Below are positions 50,474 to 63,913 of a stretch of 64,000 nt of DNA, in pieces. Location: positions 58,529,501 through 58,593,500 of the forward strand of contig CM053810.1 of assembly GCA_028671895.1 (NCBI GenBank), given 5' to 3'. Under the pieces are notes generated by a model. That model was not told where the DNA came from. It was given only the letters and a program-made list of their open reading frames with translations, and ran no database searches. Every line of letters begins with the position of its first letter. The first letter of the stretch is position 1. The position numbers and the translations under genes were made by a program. The DNA is from Oenanthe sinensis. Its lineage: Eukaryota; Streptophyta; Magnoliopsida; Apiales; Apiaceae.

Positions 50474-53205
50474 GTTCTTTAGAGTGGCTTGAACTTGAGC
50501 TACGGTTCTTCAGTCAAATTTCATATAAAAAGATTCTTCCTTAATAAACAATCCTGAACATGAGAATTTCCTATAGTAAGCCAGGGACAAAACTTGAAAG
50601 CTGCAGCGGGTTTGAGAGAGAATTTCAGCAAAAATAATTGACCAGAAAGTCACAGGATAACAAAGCACTAGCGCCTAGCAGGGGGTGAAGAACTTGGATT
50701 GGGATGGCAGCAGAATTGGTGCGAACTTTGAAATGCTTTAAAACTGATAACGGTTGATTTCCTGATGAGAGAAACAAGAAGCACTTTAACAAAACCAAGG
50801 CATAAACAGAAAATAATGTTTATCAAGGACCATTAAATTTATTGATTCCTCTTTATATAAAATTCATTTTCTGATTTGCAAAATTTGTTAATGGAGATAT
50901 TGTCCTATCAATAGACCCCTCACAGATTGATAAGCTCCTATTTATAATTCTTTATTAAACACCAAGGGCAATGTGAAACTTTACATTTAAGAAAATGTCA
51001 CATCCATTAAAGAGTCTCCAAGACATTGGTGCCCTAAACACAACCATTCGCAAGTACTACATCACTACAATATTTCAAAAATTCCTATAATTTCTCCCAC
51101 TCATCAACAATATCTGTAAACAATAGGCATAATGCATTTATTCTCTAAAAAAATGAAGCAAAAAAAACCTATTTCAACACAAATCACAGGAATCAAATTT
51201 CAAAAACATTAAGGAAAAAAAAGAATTTTTTTAGGGGATCAGAAATCATAGGAGTTCTATTATTATAGGTTTATATCGTATTAGGGATCCAGCTATAAAA
51301 TCCATTCTTTGTTAGCATTAGGGAGGTTGTCAGTAAATTATACATCTAGCTTACGAACGAGGGTTATGAAATTCATAATTTTGAATGGTACTAAACGTCT
51401 TGAAAGATTGTCTAAGAAAATGAGGAATCCTCAGCTCCAAATTCTCCTTTTCAGTTTAAATATTTTTCGACTGATTCTTTAATCAGTAAAAAATATTCTT
51501 TCTATAATTTCAAACCCCGACTTCAGAGGTACCAAGAATAATTTCTTAAATTGGATTTCGAAAGCCAGGCAAGGCTGGAGCGTTTCGACCTGGGTCAATC
51601 TGTGATTGCATATGCTGATAATATAATAATAACTAGTCCCTAATTCTTACTAATCAATGGCAAATATAAGTGGTAAATGAGTAAATGGTGTTACTGATTA
51701 GAACAGAGCTTAAAGAAATATAGTTAACCTATATATGTAAACTATATACAGAGTGATATATAGATTATGAAGATGAATCATAGCATAACTAACAATTTTA
51801 CACGACATGAAATAGTAGAGACAAAAATTACCTATGAATTATGATTATTGTTGTTATTCTACAACTGAGGTGTCTTCGGAACAAACGAGTGTATATCCCA
51901 TGATTCAACCAGAGGTGTGTCTTTACTCTTTATCCACACTGTTTAATGGATAAATAATTCATTCATTCATTCGTTCATTTATTTTATCAAGTCCGAGAGA
52001 TACTCCCTCCGTTCCTAAAAACGTTTCCTGTTTTGACTGGACACGTTTGCCAACGCACATTTTTGATTGTTAATATCTTTAATTTCGTATTAGTATTAAA
52101 TATAAAAATTTCACTATATTAAAGTATTCACAAATACGAATCAAACAAGATCACTCATGACTATATTTTGTCTTATAAATTATGTGTAAATTAGTAGTCA
52201 ATCAATTACAATGAATAGTGTCAAAAGTCAAATTAGGAAAAGTATTAAGTAACGGAGGGAGTACTTGTTAAGAGTTTGTTAGAACATTAAATTCGATACA
52301 GGGACAACAAAGGATAACTCTGCCAATAAAATATTCTCAAATAAAACCTGGTTTATTTTATTTAATGAGTATTAAAATATTTTTTATAATCTTTCTTTTT
52401 ATAGAAGAAACTTTGGTTTATAATTTTTAAATTTTTATGATATACAATAACTCAATATGCAAGTAATATTTTTTAAGTGAACTTTAATAAGCTTGTAAAG
52501 TAGTATTAATTTTCTAATAATTTTCGAGTGAGCGTGAATCAAACTATACAAAACATGGTACGTTAAGAAATAAACTTTACCACTAGACTCATCGCTGCAA
52601 GTTAAAAAATAAAAAGTATATTTGAACAAATGCCAATAAAAAATAGGCAAGTGAAAACAACAAATGTAATGTTTGATATGAGGTGCCAATGTGTTACTTT
52701 GTATAAGTTTTAGCATAACCAAATTAACCCAACTCTGAAACTAATTTCAGCATCAATGGCCTTCAATGCAGATATAGGGGTCAATATCATTTTCAATTTT
52801 TTTATTCATAATAAATAAAATAATAATAAATAGAGTATAATTTTTCAAAGTCACGTGTCCTTCGTTCTTCATAACCGTCTGCATGCACAGATATGGGGAT
52901 TGCAAATGTTATGACCCCGCGGCGGGGGAGTAAAAACAATAGTTCAAGTAAAACATAGTTCATACACAATTTCCTAGAAGAAAACATAGTTCATACTCGC
53001 CCCATAGTTAAATTAAATATATATTGCCATTATCAGAAACACTGCTTGGGTCGTTTAACAAAATTACTTTAAATTTGTATATTGCACGTCTTTATGCACA
53101 CATCAAAAGCAGCATGTTCCTGATAAAGGGCCATAAAGGTAATGTACACCACCAGCTATACTACCATCAACAAGATTGACCTGCCCCGATTCCAACACTG
53201 CATTT
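50474..53205. other. Spacer upstream of TatD, downstream of the VAL gene
   Basis: Holds the TatD 5' region, an unrecognised AT-rich part with no open frame of note (51200-51650), a Stowaway MITE, and the presumed VAL 3' UTR (53000-53205). Confidence 0.6.
52003..52261. mobile_element. Stowaway MITE
   Basis: 259 bp, from CTCCCTCCGTTCC to AACGGAGGGAG with TA on each side (52001-52002, 52262-52263). A typical Stowaway family member, less diverged at the ends than the copy at 20534-20815. Confidence 0.9.
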
Positions 53206-56200
53206 TCATCTTTTAGTTTTTAAGGAAGTTGGATGATGTTTTAATTCGGCATTCTGATGCCTACTGAAATCATGCGCACCACCATTGCTGTAATATCCTA
53301 CACCAACTTCCGAGAGATGCGGCTGAGAGACTGTCAAATTTCCTCCTAAGCTTGAGATCTTTTGTTGTGTAGCATCTTGGAGCGTCCTAGTGATGCTACC
53401 AGAATTTAAAACAGATGATAAACATCCCTCTCGTTCTGGATGTATATTGAGGTCAATTTGACCTTTAGAAGGAGAATTGGATAGTTTTTTCTTACTTTGG
53501 TCATGGTTAGAGCCCTCACTGATCACCAAATTATGGCTAGGACTACCATTACTAGTGTCACAAAACATCTGGATTTCCTCAACACCTAATTGTTCAGACT
53601 GTTGTAGCTTTTGGCGTGCGGTTCCAGCTTCTTTCTCTGATTGCTTCACCTCCCGCCGCAACAGCAGGGTTTTGAAACGGCGCTTTAATGTCAAGCAAAC
53701 ATTACATGCACATGTTGGTTTATGCCTGTGGCCCTTCCCACTAGGAGGTTGAATGCATACTATGCACGAGCAACCAGGTCTATGGCGAGGGTGTTTTGTT
53801 GTAGACTGCAATGATGAAGCATGCACATCTCCATTTTCTAGGATAGCTAGGTTCGCAAGTGCGTCTAGCCCTTCTAAAGCCTCAAGTGAATCTGGATCCT
53901 CTTTGTCAGCCTTCAGCTTTTTAGCTCCAGCTACATGACTATAATATCAATAGGTGGAAGACAGGAATATCATGTCTAAGCAAAGCAATTCATACTGATA
54001 TTACCTGTTGGTAGCAGATCTTGGAGCTCGTCAGGAGTTAATTCTTGATCAACAGAACAAAGAGATCTGGTAGTCACAGGCGAAAGTAAAGATATCGACT
54101 CAAATCCTGATTGCTCCTTGACTAATGTCAGTTCAAACTAATGGCAAGTAAATTTTATCATGCAACACATCTCTGTAATATATACATATTACAGATCATG
54201 CAACCATGATCCGGATGGTTAAGCAAAAAACAAAACACTAAACTTTCAAATCATACTGAGAAGGTAACTAGGAATGTTTATTCAAAGATCACATATGTTA
54301 AGGGGTCTATACAAAGCAGGAATTTAGGAAGATTTGAAGAAAGATTATACATGTCCATATAAAGTACAGAATGCTCAAACAACTATACAAATACTAAAAT
54401 CAAAATTGCCTACAGCTCTTAAGTCAACTCTTTAAGCAAGCTAAACAAAAAACCTCTAGGGAAAAAGTCATTATTGCAAGGGATTCATATTTATAGTAGT
54501 GATATACCACAATCATTAGAAGCAAGAGCATTGATACAGGAGGCTAAAAAAAGCGTCAGCCAATTAAAATTTTGGTACAGTACCATAGAGAACATGACTT
54601 AATGCATAGTTGCTTTGATTTAGGTATTTATAAATGTTAATTTTTTTCACTTGTACGAGTATACATGCTCCAACAAAGACTGAAGAGTTTCCTTACCTAT
54701 TAGGATCCCACAAGTTTCCAGAGCATGTCCACTTTGATGGGATAATAGCGTAGCCCGGCACTTTGCGCCATTTAAAACAGTGCTCGCATTGCACCCATTG
54801 GATGCTTTCACTGACACAGCGCACAGGTGTTATATAGCATTGACTTTCAGTAGCAACAGAACATAAAATATTCAGCATATTTATCAATGTGAAACTTAAG
54901 CCACAGTATTCTTAAGATTTAGACAAGTAGAAATAAGATCCAATTTCCATATAAAACTTTTAATGTTTGTGCATGAGTTAGTTACCACATGTTTATTAGG
55001 ACAAACCTTACAGTAATAATTAATAAATGTGCATATATACATGGAATCCATCTACTTGAATATTGATACAGTTTAAATTATAGGAAGTCTATACTCATTG
55101 TGCTATGATTGTTATACTTGAACTTACAGAGAACTCACCAAGTACCATTTTCACACTCAAGAAAGGGAGGGGATTTTCACCTACCAAGACCAACCTTCCC
55201 CTCCGGCCTCCAGCTGGTGTACCCCCCCCCCCCCCCCCCCCCCTCAAACATCCCCCATTCAAAGAGAAGGACCAGATACTCTTTCTGGATGAGGGAGAAT
55301 GTTCCTCGATGGCGAAGGTTGTCTCGATAAATGATAAAAAGATAACTGGTCATTGGGTCAAATTAGGAAGGAAGAAATATAATTTTCTTCTGGAGTTGTA
55401 ATAGACAAATGGACATCAAAGCAACACAGTGAACTACTTTAGAATAGATTACGCATGCAAGTGACTTACCCCACATCATCTGTTGTGACAATGGTAGGCC
55501 TTCCTATAATTGGTGGTTCCTGCTAACGCAAACATGCTTTCATATTAATTAAATACGCCCAAGGTAAAAAGAGGAAAAAAAGCAGCATATATATTAAATT
55601 TGCCAAATTTATAAGACCCTAGTAGAACCCAAGTTTAAGTACAAAACAATGCCAATTATATAATCAAATCACCACTTTATGCATCTAGGACATAAATAGC
55701 CCAGTTCAATTCAGTGGAGACCTTTCCTAGCATGATATTTGAATTCTTCTTATTTATGCATCCATATTGGCGTATAGGTACATCACTGAAGAAATCCTGA
55801 ATTCAATTCAGTGGAGACCTTTCCTAGCATGTTGCATTCACGTATTTCATGTAAACACCATTGGGATTAGCAAAAAAACAAAGGAAAATAAGTACATCAC
55901 TGAGCAAATGTGCAACACACATTCACAGATTATATGTATATGTAAATATCCTGAGTTCAATTCAGTGTAGACCTTTCCTAGCATGTTAGTTGCATTCACG
56001 TATTTCACTTAAACTATATCGGGATTAGAAAAAAAAACAAACGCAAATAAGTACATCACTGAGAAAATGTGACACACATACAGAGATTATATGTACATGT
56101 ATGTATAGGCAGCTGCACCATTGGTCCCAAGTAATTGAATCTTAGCAGTATGAGTATATGTATAAATTCTTTAGTTTACCTAAATTTCCCATCTCATTAT

Positions 56201-59146
56201 AATTTATTATCTACTTGATATCTATTGTGGATTGTAGCAACTTATAAAGTTTCCATAGGCTAAAATTTTCCAATCGCTTATTAAGAGAATGCAACTAAAT
56301 TCAGATAACTAGATGTTCCACTATTATACAATTTCCTTACGGAGACACTGCTAGATTCATAGTGGTGAAGAGAAACATGAGAGAAACAGATGAATTATAG
56401 GAAGATAGAAATGGCTCATCGATATTTACGATCATGAAAAGAGAATGAGTGCTGTTACCTCAAATTCTTCAATTTCATACCCTTCAATAACCACAACCTT
56501 GGGGACATCGTTGGGAGGACGACGAAACAATCCTTGAGCCTGCTCCCATGTGAGCTTCAACTCTATCAACTCTTCGGTTTCAATTCGTAGTCTTTTACTC
56601 TTTGGACCTAAGGTATTGTTCTTCCTTTTACTACAGAAATCTGGTTTAGCTTCAGGCATTACCTTGCCATTGTAATTGAATTCATCAACTTTGAAACAAT
56701 TTTCTGCTGAGTCTGCCTTGTTTGCATTGTTCACTGGCAATAGGCTAGATGATACTGAATTTCCATTTGAATAATGCTGATTTACAACTTCTCCAGGTAT
56801 ATTAGTTTTCACAATAGGATCTCCATGTGCTGAAGCTTTAACACCATTATTAACTGATTCTTTCCTCTGTAAATAAAAAACAGAGTTAAGACATAATGGC
56901 ATATATTTACCCAAAAAAAACTGTATAAAATAACTCGGAATTAGGAAACTTCATATGGTTACATATAATTCTGATATTCTTAGTAAAAATAAGGAATATT
57001 CTTTACATTTCCTTATCATTCAACTAGCTACTTATTAATCTCCACTTCTTCGATAATGTGAATTAGTAGTAGATGAGATTAAGATTCCTATCATTCCAGT
57101 CATTTGAAAGATTATCTACACTTTTAAGTTTCAAATTCCATTTAATAAAAAACAGTAAATACACATCTTATTATGCCTAATCTATACTATATTTTTATAA
57201 GCAAGCAGGGAATTTTTGGTTGGTTGGTTGATTTACCATAGAAAGAATAATGAGTCAGATCAAAAGTCTAAGGTTCGAACCCCATCAACAGTGTAGCACA
57301 GTTCACGAGTCGTTCGGATACGTGGTACGGGTCGGGTACGTGAAACGTTAGTTTTTATGAATCGGATACGGTGACCCGCGAATCGGATACACGGGTCGAT
57401 ACGAGGATCCCTTTTATAGTTATTTCTTTAGAAAATATTATGTATATTTGCTATTGTATCTATGTTTCAGTTACTATTTTATAACTAAAATATATAAGTA
57501 AATTAACCGGGAAACGCAGAATTTTAAAGTTACTACACATCATATTAAGGGGATTCAAATATGTTCAAGTAATCGAATTATCGAAGTTATCTTCCTATTT
57601 TTTATTCTTCTCCTTTTTACATAATGATTTTCGGAGTTAAAAGGGGGATCGTCGGAGTTGGCAAACTGGAGCGTGATCCCGAGTGATCCGGGTCCAAAAG
57701 GAATCGTGTTCCGGAACGAGGGAACTGGATCGCGGTTCCATAAGCTGACCCACGAACCATGCAACACTGCCCATCAACCACATATTATTATATATATATA
57801 TATATATTTATTTATTTTTTTTGCGAAAACATATTATTATATTTATTTTATTTCAATTCTTCCAACAATTATTAAATTTCTAATAGTATATTTTAACGAT
57901 AAAAGATTAGTGTTGCTAGATAGTAGACAAAAGTCAAAGACACTTTAACAATAACAGAAACCGAAAACATGACACCACGAAAGTGATCCTTTCTATATGC
58001 TTCCTTTGTTATTCACTCCCGTAATTTACACGATGAAACGAACAAGCAAATGAGAACAAAATTGATGACATTACATCTAATGAATATGAATTGCCACCAT
58101 TGAGGTATTATTTTCATGACACAAAATTATAAACATTTAACGAGCTTCATGAACAGAAACATGACTTAACTTTTTATGAATCATATTAGAATTATATTAT
58201 CTATACAAATAATATTTAATATTGACCTAGTTAAATAATAAAATTTATGAAGTAGTAACTTTTTTAAGCCATATTAAAATACTATAATTTGAACTTATTA
58301 ATATTTAATTAGAACAATATTAGAATTATAATATATTATTAATATTATAATCCCAAAAATGGTCAAAGGTTCTATTCACGGCAAATACAAGAAGAATATA
58401 GTATTTATTTTTAACAAATGAGAAGATAAACACTTGAATTTATCGGAATATGCAAAAATAACATATATTTATGTACTAATAAGACAAGAGATCAAGTGTT
58501 CGATTCTTGAGAACTACGAATAATAACAATAATATATATATTTATTATAGAAAAAATCTAACAAATAATACTTGAAAATCGCCAACAATAAAAGATTATT
58601 TATTTATTATTATTTAGGTGTAACCATATACTAAAACGATCTATAATTCAATACTTGCTAACACCAAAAATACCAATGATATAATATTAAAAAATTATTC
58701 AAAAGGACAATTTCAAAAAGCTTATATTATTATATTTGAATAAAATATTTTAAAAAATTGTAGTACTAATATATATTAATATAATAATATTGAATAACCA
58801 ATAACAATAAAACATCAATTATTAAACCATAATGTCTTTTTACACATGATAGTTAACAAGTTAATTGACAACATTTTGACAAAATTTAATGTTGGGATTT
58901 TGGGGGGGTAGATTTCGTAATTTTACAGTCAATCTAAATATAAGAGAGAGAGAGTCTGGAACTAGAAAGCATGGGTGTGACTATTGGGTGACATAGTGAA
59001 CACTGAGTGGTGTGAAACCGGCGTATCCATATTGCACAACGAGTGGTGCCAAACCGGTGTATTGCTGTATTTCTTGGTTGAGATTGGGGGTGATGGGCGT
59101 TTTTGCTGAAAGGGGAGATTTTGTAATTTTTTAGTCAATCTAAATA

Positions 59147-59178
<32 letters not shown>

Positions 59179-62100
59179 TGTGTGTTTGGGGGTGGGGGGA
59201 GTGTTGTAGCGAAAGCAGTGAAAGGCACTCAGTTCAGGAAGACCTGTTTTCCTTTGTTCTTTCTTCTGAGTAGTTGATGTGTGTTCTTTCCTCTCAGTTC
59301 TCTGTTTAATGTATATATATTTATGAAGTAAAGATTGATATATTTGATGTATGTATTCTATGACTTTGACTATCTATTTTATATGAACGTACCGAGTCGC
59401 TCACTATTCAAGTAAATATTTTTTTCCTAATTAATTGTTAATATTTAGTTGCTTAATGAAGATTAATTAGTATCATTTATGTGTTATACATATATATAAT
59501 TGAAGTATAATATATAATTTATAATATTTTAGCAAATGTTGTATCCCCCACACGGCCACAGCTGAATCCCCAGTTTTTTGAGTTTGCTAAATCCCCGTAC
59601 TGCGCAATCCCCCCCCCCCCCCCCCCCCCCCCCATGATTCCTAAGTTTGGAGACTATTTCTAGTCCTCTATAAGGTTACGAGTCCAACTAAATCAAACCT
59701 GATCTGATGGAGTGGAAGTCTTCTTCCTGCATCCCATCACCAACTTTCCATGAGGCTCCAACCTACTAAATGTTACTGGACAAAGAACATACTTTAGTCC
59801 CATTTGAAAGCACCTCGAACTCATAATTTAAAATCATAAATGAAATAAAATATGAAAACCTCACGAGGACTGGTTAGAAAAGAAAGAGCGATGATAACAT
59901 GCTTAATGAGATAAATGAACACCAGCACTGTAAGTATAAAAGCGATAGAGGACTACATGGGTTGTAAGTATAAAAGCGCTACGGAACATTTGAAAAATAA
60001 AACAACAAGAAATCTGTAAAACCAAAGTGAGATTGCTATGAAGAAAGTAGCTACTGTAAGAGAACTATCATACAGTTTGATGCCCAGAGAAAAACAAAGG
60101 TCAATCTAATTCCCTAGAATAACTTTTGGAGCATATATGTCCGACCTGTATCGCCTGCTCGCAATTGCATAGACTGAACATAAGGAATGACCCCCTCTAA
60201 AACGTACATTCTGCTGTTATTGTTGGGCCAGAATCGGAACTGAAATACCCACTCATGTCCCTTCAAATCTTGGACCAGGAGAGGGATTCCTTCAGAATTA
60301 GAAATAGGAGGAAGGTAGACCTGCACAAGAGATGTAGTGAACATATTTATAAGACCAGATATGTTCAAATCCAAACTCATTTGAGCCTAATTTATAGAAA
60401 ACCTGGAAAACAAGGGCACTCCCTAGTTTATGTGTTTATTCCTAAAAAAATGTTCCTTGCTATGCAGCTTAACATGCTATATTTGGATATTCAAAAATTC
60501 GAATATAAGTATCAGCCATCAAAGTGGCAATAAAAAAAACTGCATGAATTACATATTCATTATCACTTGCATAATATGTCAAAGCACACATGCTTGAAAT
60601 ATCTAATATAATTTACCCATGTAGAAATGTAGAATGGGTAAAAACTATATAGAGGTTCAAATGCAAGGAACTTGTCTAACAATAATTAACAGGTAGTCAA
60701 TATACTTCTGAGTGAATTTGAAATATATGACTGTAGTCAGATGTTCTTGATATGCATAGCTCCTGCCTTATTAAAATTCACCATATCGCCACAATTCCTA
60801 CTTGCTGCAGTTCACCATGTCATCACAACAATTTTTACTCATTAGCTATGATATAAATTTAACTACAAAATACATTTAACACCCATCTCTGTACACGGAA
60901 AATTTTATTATCTCCCGATTATAATACATCACACAAGCTATTAATATACAACTCACGGGATTTTTTTGATTATTTAGTTTATTTTTCAAGTACAATTAGT
61001 TTAGGTACTTTGCGAACCAACATTTGGTTCTTTTTGTCCACACAACATCATCCAAGACAAGCTCAATGTATAAGGTGAAAAAATAATCAGCTTAAACAAA
61101 GAGATAGCCTAAGAAATCCGAACTTGTTACCTAGATGAAGGTAGCAACAATCTACAAGTTACATGGAGAATAAACTTGTGTATTTCTCATGATGTATATT
61201 ATGTGAAGCCAATAGAAATACAAGTGCAATATATTATACATTTACAGCTAACAATGCAGTAAACTTATATTATAAATATATTACAAATACAGTTGAATTA
61301 TCAATTATGCACCAGTAATTTGAGTGAAATTAACTAGTTATTCACCTCTGCACATTTTTTTGGAAGAACTAAACGCCCTATTTTCCCAGCATCGCTAGCG
61401 GTCAACACCTTCTCAAACAAAGGCGTAATTACACACTTTGTTCTAAGATCTGATCAAGGATAACACAAAATGTTGTTCAAAAACTTATTACAACACACAC
61501 ACACACACAATCCTGGTCCTAAATGGTTTTTATGAACCATTTTGCAGCAACCATGACCTATTTCTAAATTAGATGAAGGGCGGAAAAGATCTAGCAAATC
61601 ATTAAAATTTACCGCCAAAAGTCTAATTTACACTGCAAACTTTGAGCTTTGGCGAGTTCATGCAAAAGAAACAGGAATATCGGTCTATTACCGTAACTCC
61701 TGCAAGAATTCCCGCAGAAAATGTACACCGTTTACTAGAACTTATGACGAATGAATATCACGGGGTGTAGGATTCCAGTATCCATCATCTAATCTAAAAG
61801 ACAAGGGCTTGATTGCAAGAAATGGTTCATAGAACGCTCGTTTGCTACGCACCAACACCCTCTTTATATAACTGAACAAATCATATTGGTTGTTTACAAA
61901 AAAAACTATATATATAATAATTGATAGGCTATGAAAAAACAAAATAATTAACCACTACATATGTTCTTAGTGACATAATATTATGCAGTTTAAAATTAGG
62001 ATACCCTCCCGAGATCTGTTGTAGCTCCTTATGAGTTATCTTAGGCCAGTACCGTGGTAGTAACTGGTCTCGACCTTGAGGCCTTCCATTGCAGGTTAGA

Positions 62101-63913
62101 GCTTCGCCAGATGAGTCGACTCCATTAGGACTAACGGAATTTTTCACTTCTGCAGTTGGAGTTTTTCGTTGTGCATAACATACAGAAACCTTGGGATGGT
62201 CAGCTATTGCACTGTTTGATGCATGATTGTGAGCCAGATGAAGATGGGGACTAGAAGCTTCAATTTTTAATACAGCACTTTGTGGCTTAACATTACCATA
62301 TGGAATAGGCTGCTCCTCACACTTGCTTCCTGTCACATAAATGTGTCTCAGCGGGTTAGCCCCACAACTCATATTTAAAAGGGGATTTAATTGCATGACA
62401 ACACAAAATTACCAATCATAAATCAATACATTATAAGAAAGTTATTTATAAAGGATAATGCATCTACCAGATGTCCCTTTCTCTAGTATCAGTAAACCAC
62501 CATCCTTCAGACTTCCATTTATTAGTCTTCCAGAAGAGTCAAGATTATTCTTTTTATTTATAAAAGAATTGGTCAGTTTTTTACTACCAATGTGTCTATC
62601 AATGCTGCTGGATATGTCAACTTCTAAAGGCATCTTTGAATGCAAATCTTGATTGAAAAACATAGGCGCTTGATTCCAAGGCGGAGGCCCTGATGCAGTT
62701 ATCGAACTCCAATGTTTTACAGATAGATCTTTGATTTTTTCAGGCAGAACAGGTAAGATATGTGAAGGTGGTGGCCATGCAGGATTTGGCGTCTGGAACA
62801 TAAGAGAGATAAACAATTGGTGTTGGTAAATAGTAATCAAATTATCAAATAAATAGCTTTCTCTTTAAATTCTAGTTCATCTAGGCAGTAAGTTTACCAA
62901 TCCAGATTTTGGACTACTACTACTGACTCTTTTTGTTCTATAATTAGCGTAAGTTGTATTTGGCTATCCGGTTGTAAAATAACCTCAAGGCCATACAAAT
63001 TTTAAAACCAATATAACCTTACGACTCTAAAAAAGAAACTCAACGCCCCTTCTGTAAATTTCTAAGATGAATTAATAATGGTTATGAATCCTTTAGCAAA
63101 ATCTTTTTTTCGTTTAGATATTTAGTATGTAGCAAGGATAGAAGGAAATTACTCATATTAACTAATGCAGGATAATGCTCCACTAAAGCTCGAGAACTTC
63201 AGCACTACCAATTATATGAGTTTCTGATACTTTTTAACCTTGCGCTCCTTAATTAAAAATTTCATATTTTAGCCAATTCAGTTTTAATATCTCTTCGGCA
63301 TCCAAGAAAGGTGTAGTCTGGACGATACACAAATTTTCTAAATGTCAAATTCAGATTTGTTTGTCATTCATAAAAGAGGAACTGACCAGTCCTCAACTTA
63401 ATTGTCCCATCTAAAGTTGAAGAGTTTATCACAATAATCATCAGAAAATCTCGACCAAGACACAACAAGGCATGACATAACAAAAAGCAAAATGCAAACC
63501 CTAATTACAAAACAGTCATATAATGAAATTCCGACAACAACAGTGGCCAGTGATTATCAAACAGAGAACATATAAAATGATCGTACCAAGATGTAACTTT
63601 TCTTTGTGCACGCTATACATTCGATCCCTCCAGCATCCAATAGGATGAACATATGAAATGAAACAATGCATCCACAATGTATTTGCTGCAAATGAATTTA
63701 TCATTTTTAATGACTCGCTCTTAAAAAATACGACAACAGATAAATCTTTCGATCTAACCATACAATGTAATCTGTCCTACTTACACACATATTTCTCAAT
63801 TAGAATAAGTATAACAGAGAAACTCATCTACCTTCCCGCATGACTCACAAGACCTCCAACCAGAAGCATTTTTGTGGAAAGACTCGCAGAAGTTCCCCTC
63901 TTCAAAAGCAGTG
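53206..63913 (-). CDS. VAL1/VAL2-type B3 transcriptional repressor, 5' end outside window
   Basis: Minus-strand exons joined in phase: 63913-63832, 63685-63587, 62792-62468, 62329-62005, 61442-61346, 60320-60146, 59775-59699, 56866-56459, 55519-55470, 54810-54697, 54066-54005, 53930-53206, about 845 residues; the first exon is beyond the edge. Domains in order: the VAL PHD-like Cys region (FCESFHKNASGWRSCESCGK, HCGCI, GGIECIACTKK); the B3 DNA-binding domain (TPLFEKVLTASDAGKIGRLV through FRFWPNNNSRMYVLEGV to VTFSRLEPHGKLVMGCRK); the CW zinc finger (IQWVQCEHCFKWRKVP), a histone H3 methyl-lysine reader; a conserved Cys cluster (TKHPRHRPGCSCIVC); and an EAR repression motif (QIDLNIHPE). In Arabidopsis, VAL proteins bind RY elements and recruit Polycomb to silence seed-maturation genes and FLC. 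Target genes here are inferred only from the family. Confidence 0.93.
55105..55401 (+). other. Antisense open frame with C22 tract in a VAL intron
   Basis: In the intron between the exons at 55470 and 54810, the plus strand reads 98 codons (TLKKGRGFSPTKTNLPLRPP, then a polyproline run encoded by the C22 tract at 55222-55243, then KEKDQILFLDEGECS and VKLGRKKYNFLL, stop). The composition is coding-like and unlike the surrounding intron, which suggests an inserted transposon or gene fragment. I do not recognise the family, and the polyproline length depends on a homopolymer that sequencing may miscount. Confidence 0.4.
55222..55243. repeat. C22 homopolymer in a VAL intron
   Basis: Twenty-two consecutive C on the plus strand, so a G22 run in the pre-mRNA. 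Possibly G-quadruplex or i-motif forming. Confidence 0.9.
55701..56110. repeat. Tandem repeats in a VAL intron
   Basis: The word TTCAATTCAGTGGAGACC occurs at 55705 and 55802 and, with one change, at 55956; the last two copies are full units of about 154 bp that also share CCTAGCATGTT, GCATTCACGTATTTCA, GTACATCACTGAG and AGATTATATGTA. The first is truncated to about 97 bp. Confidence 0.85.
57230..57780. mobile_element. Probable unclassified transposon remnant in a VAL intron
   Basis: A GC-richer block in an AT-rich intron, with repeated CGGATACG/CGGGTCG words at 57310-57400 and a second GC-rich block at 57640-57770. A B-box-like GGTTCGAACCCC at 57272-57283 hints at a tRNA-derived SINE segment, but no A box is convincing. 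I could not define termini or a target duplication. Confidence 0.35.
58905..59170. repeat. Partial direct duplication with (TG)n and (GA)n
   Basis: GATTTCGTAATTTTACAGTC plus AATCTAAATAT at about 58911-58942 recurs at about 59110-59142 with small changes, and GAGTGGTG-GTGAAACCGG and GAGTGGTGCCAAACCGG form an inner repeat pair. Microsatellites follow each copy. All lies within a VAL intron. Confidence 0.7.
59609..59633. repeat. C25 homopolymer in a VAL intron
   Basis: Twenty-five consecutive C on the plus strand (G25 in the transcript), about 65 bases downstream, in gene direction, of the end of the short B3 exon at 59775-59699. Confidence 0.9.

Noticed and set aside
51200..51650. Organelle DNA insertion
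   Set aside because: Slightly different composition, but no chloroplast or mitochondrial gene sequence that I recognise.
57265..57290. SINE call based on GGTTCGAACCCC
   Set aside because: Only the B box is clear; no A box, tail or target duplication, so left as an unclassified remnant.
58962..59228. 88-codon minus-strand frame with His/Thr runs in a VAL intron
   Set aside because: Made by (TG)n and (GA)n microsatellites and a local duplication.
62330..62396. Upstream extension of a VAL exon to an ATG at 62396
   Set aside because: No AG acceptor exists between 62370 and 62463, and the acceptor at 62330-62331 (GACAG) restores phase with the previous exon (TSG joined to SKCEEQ), so the exon starts at 62329.
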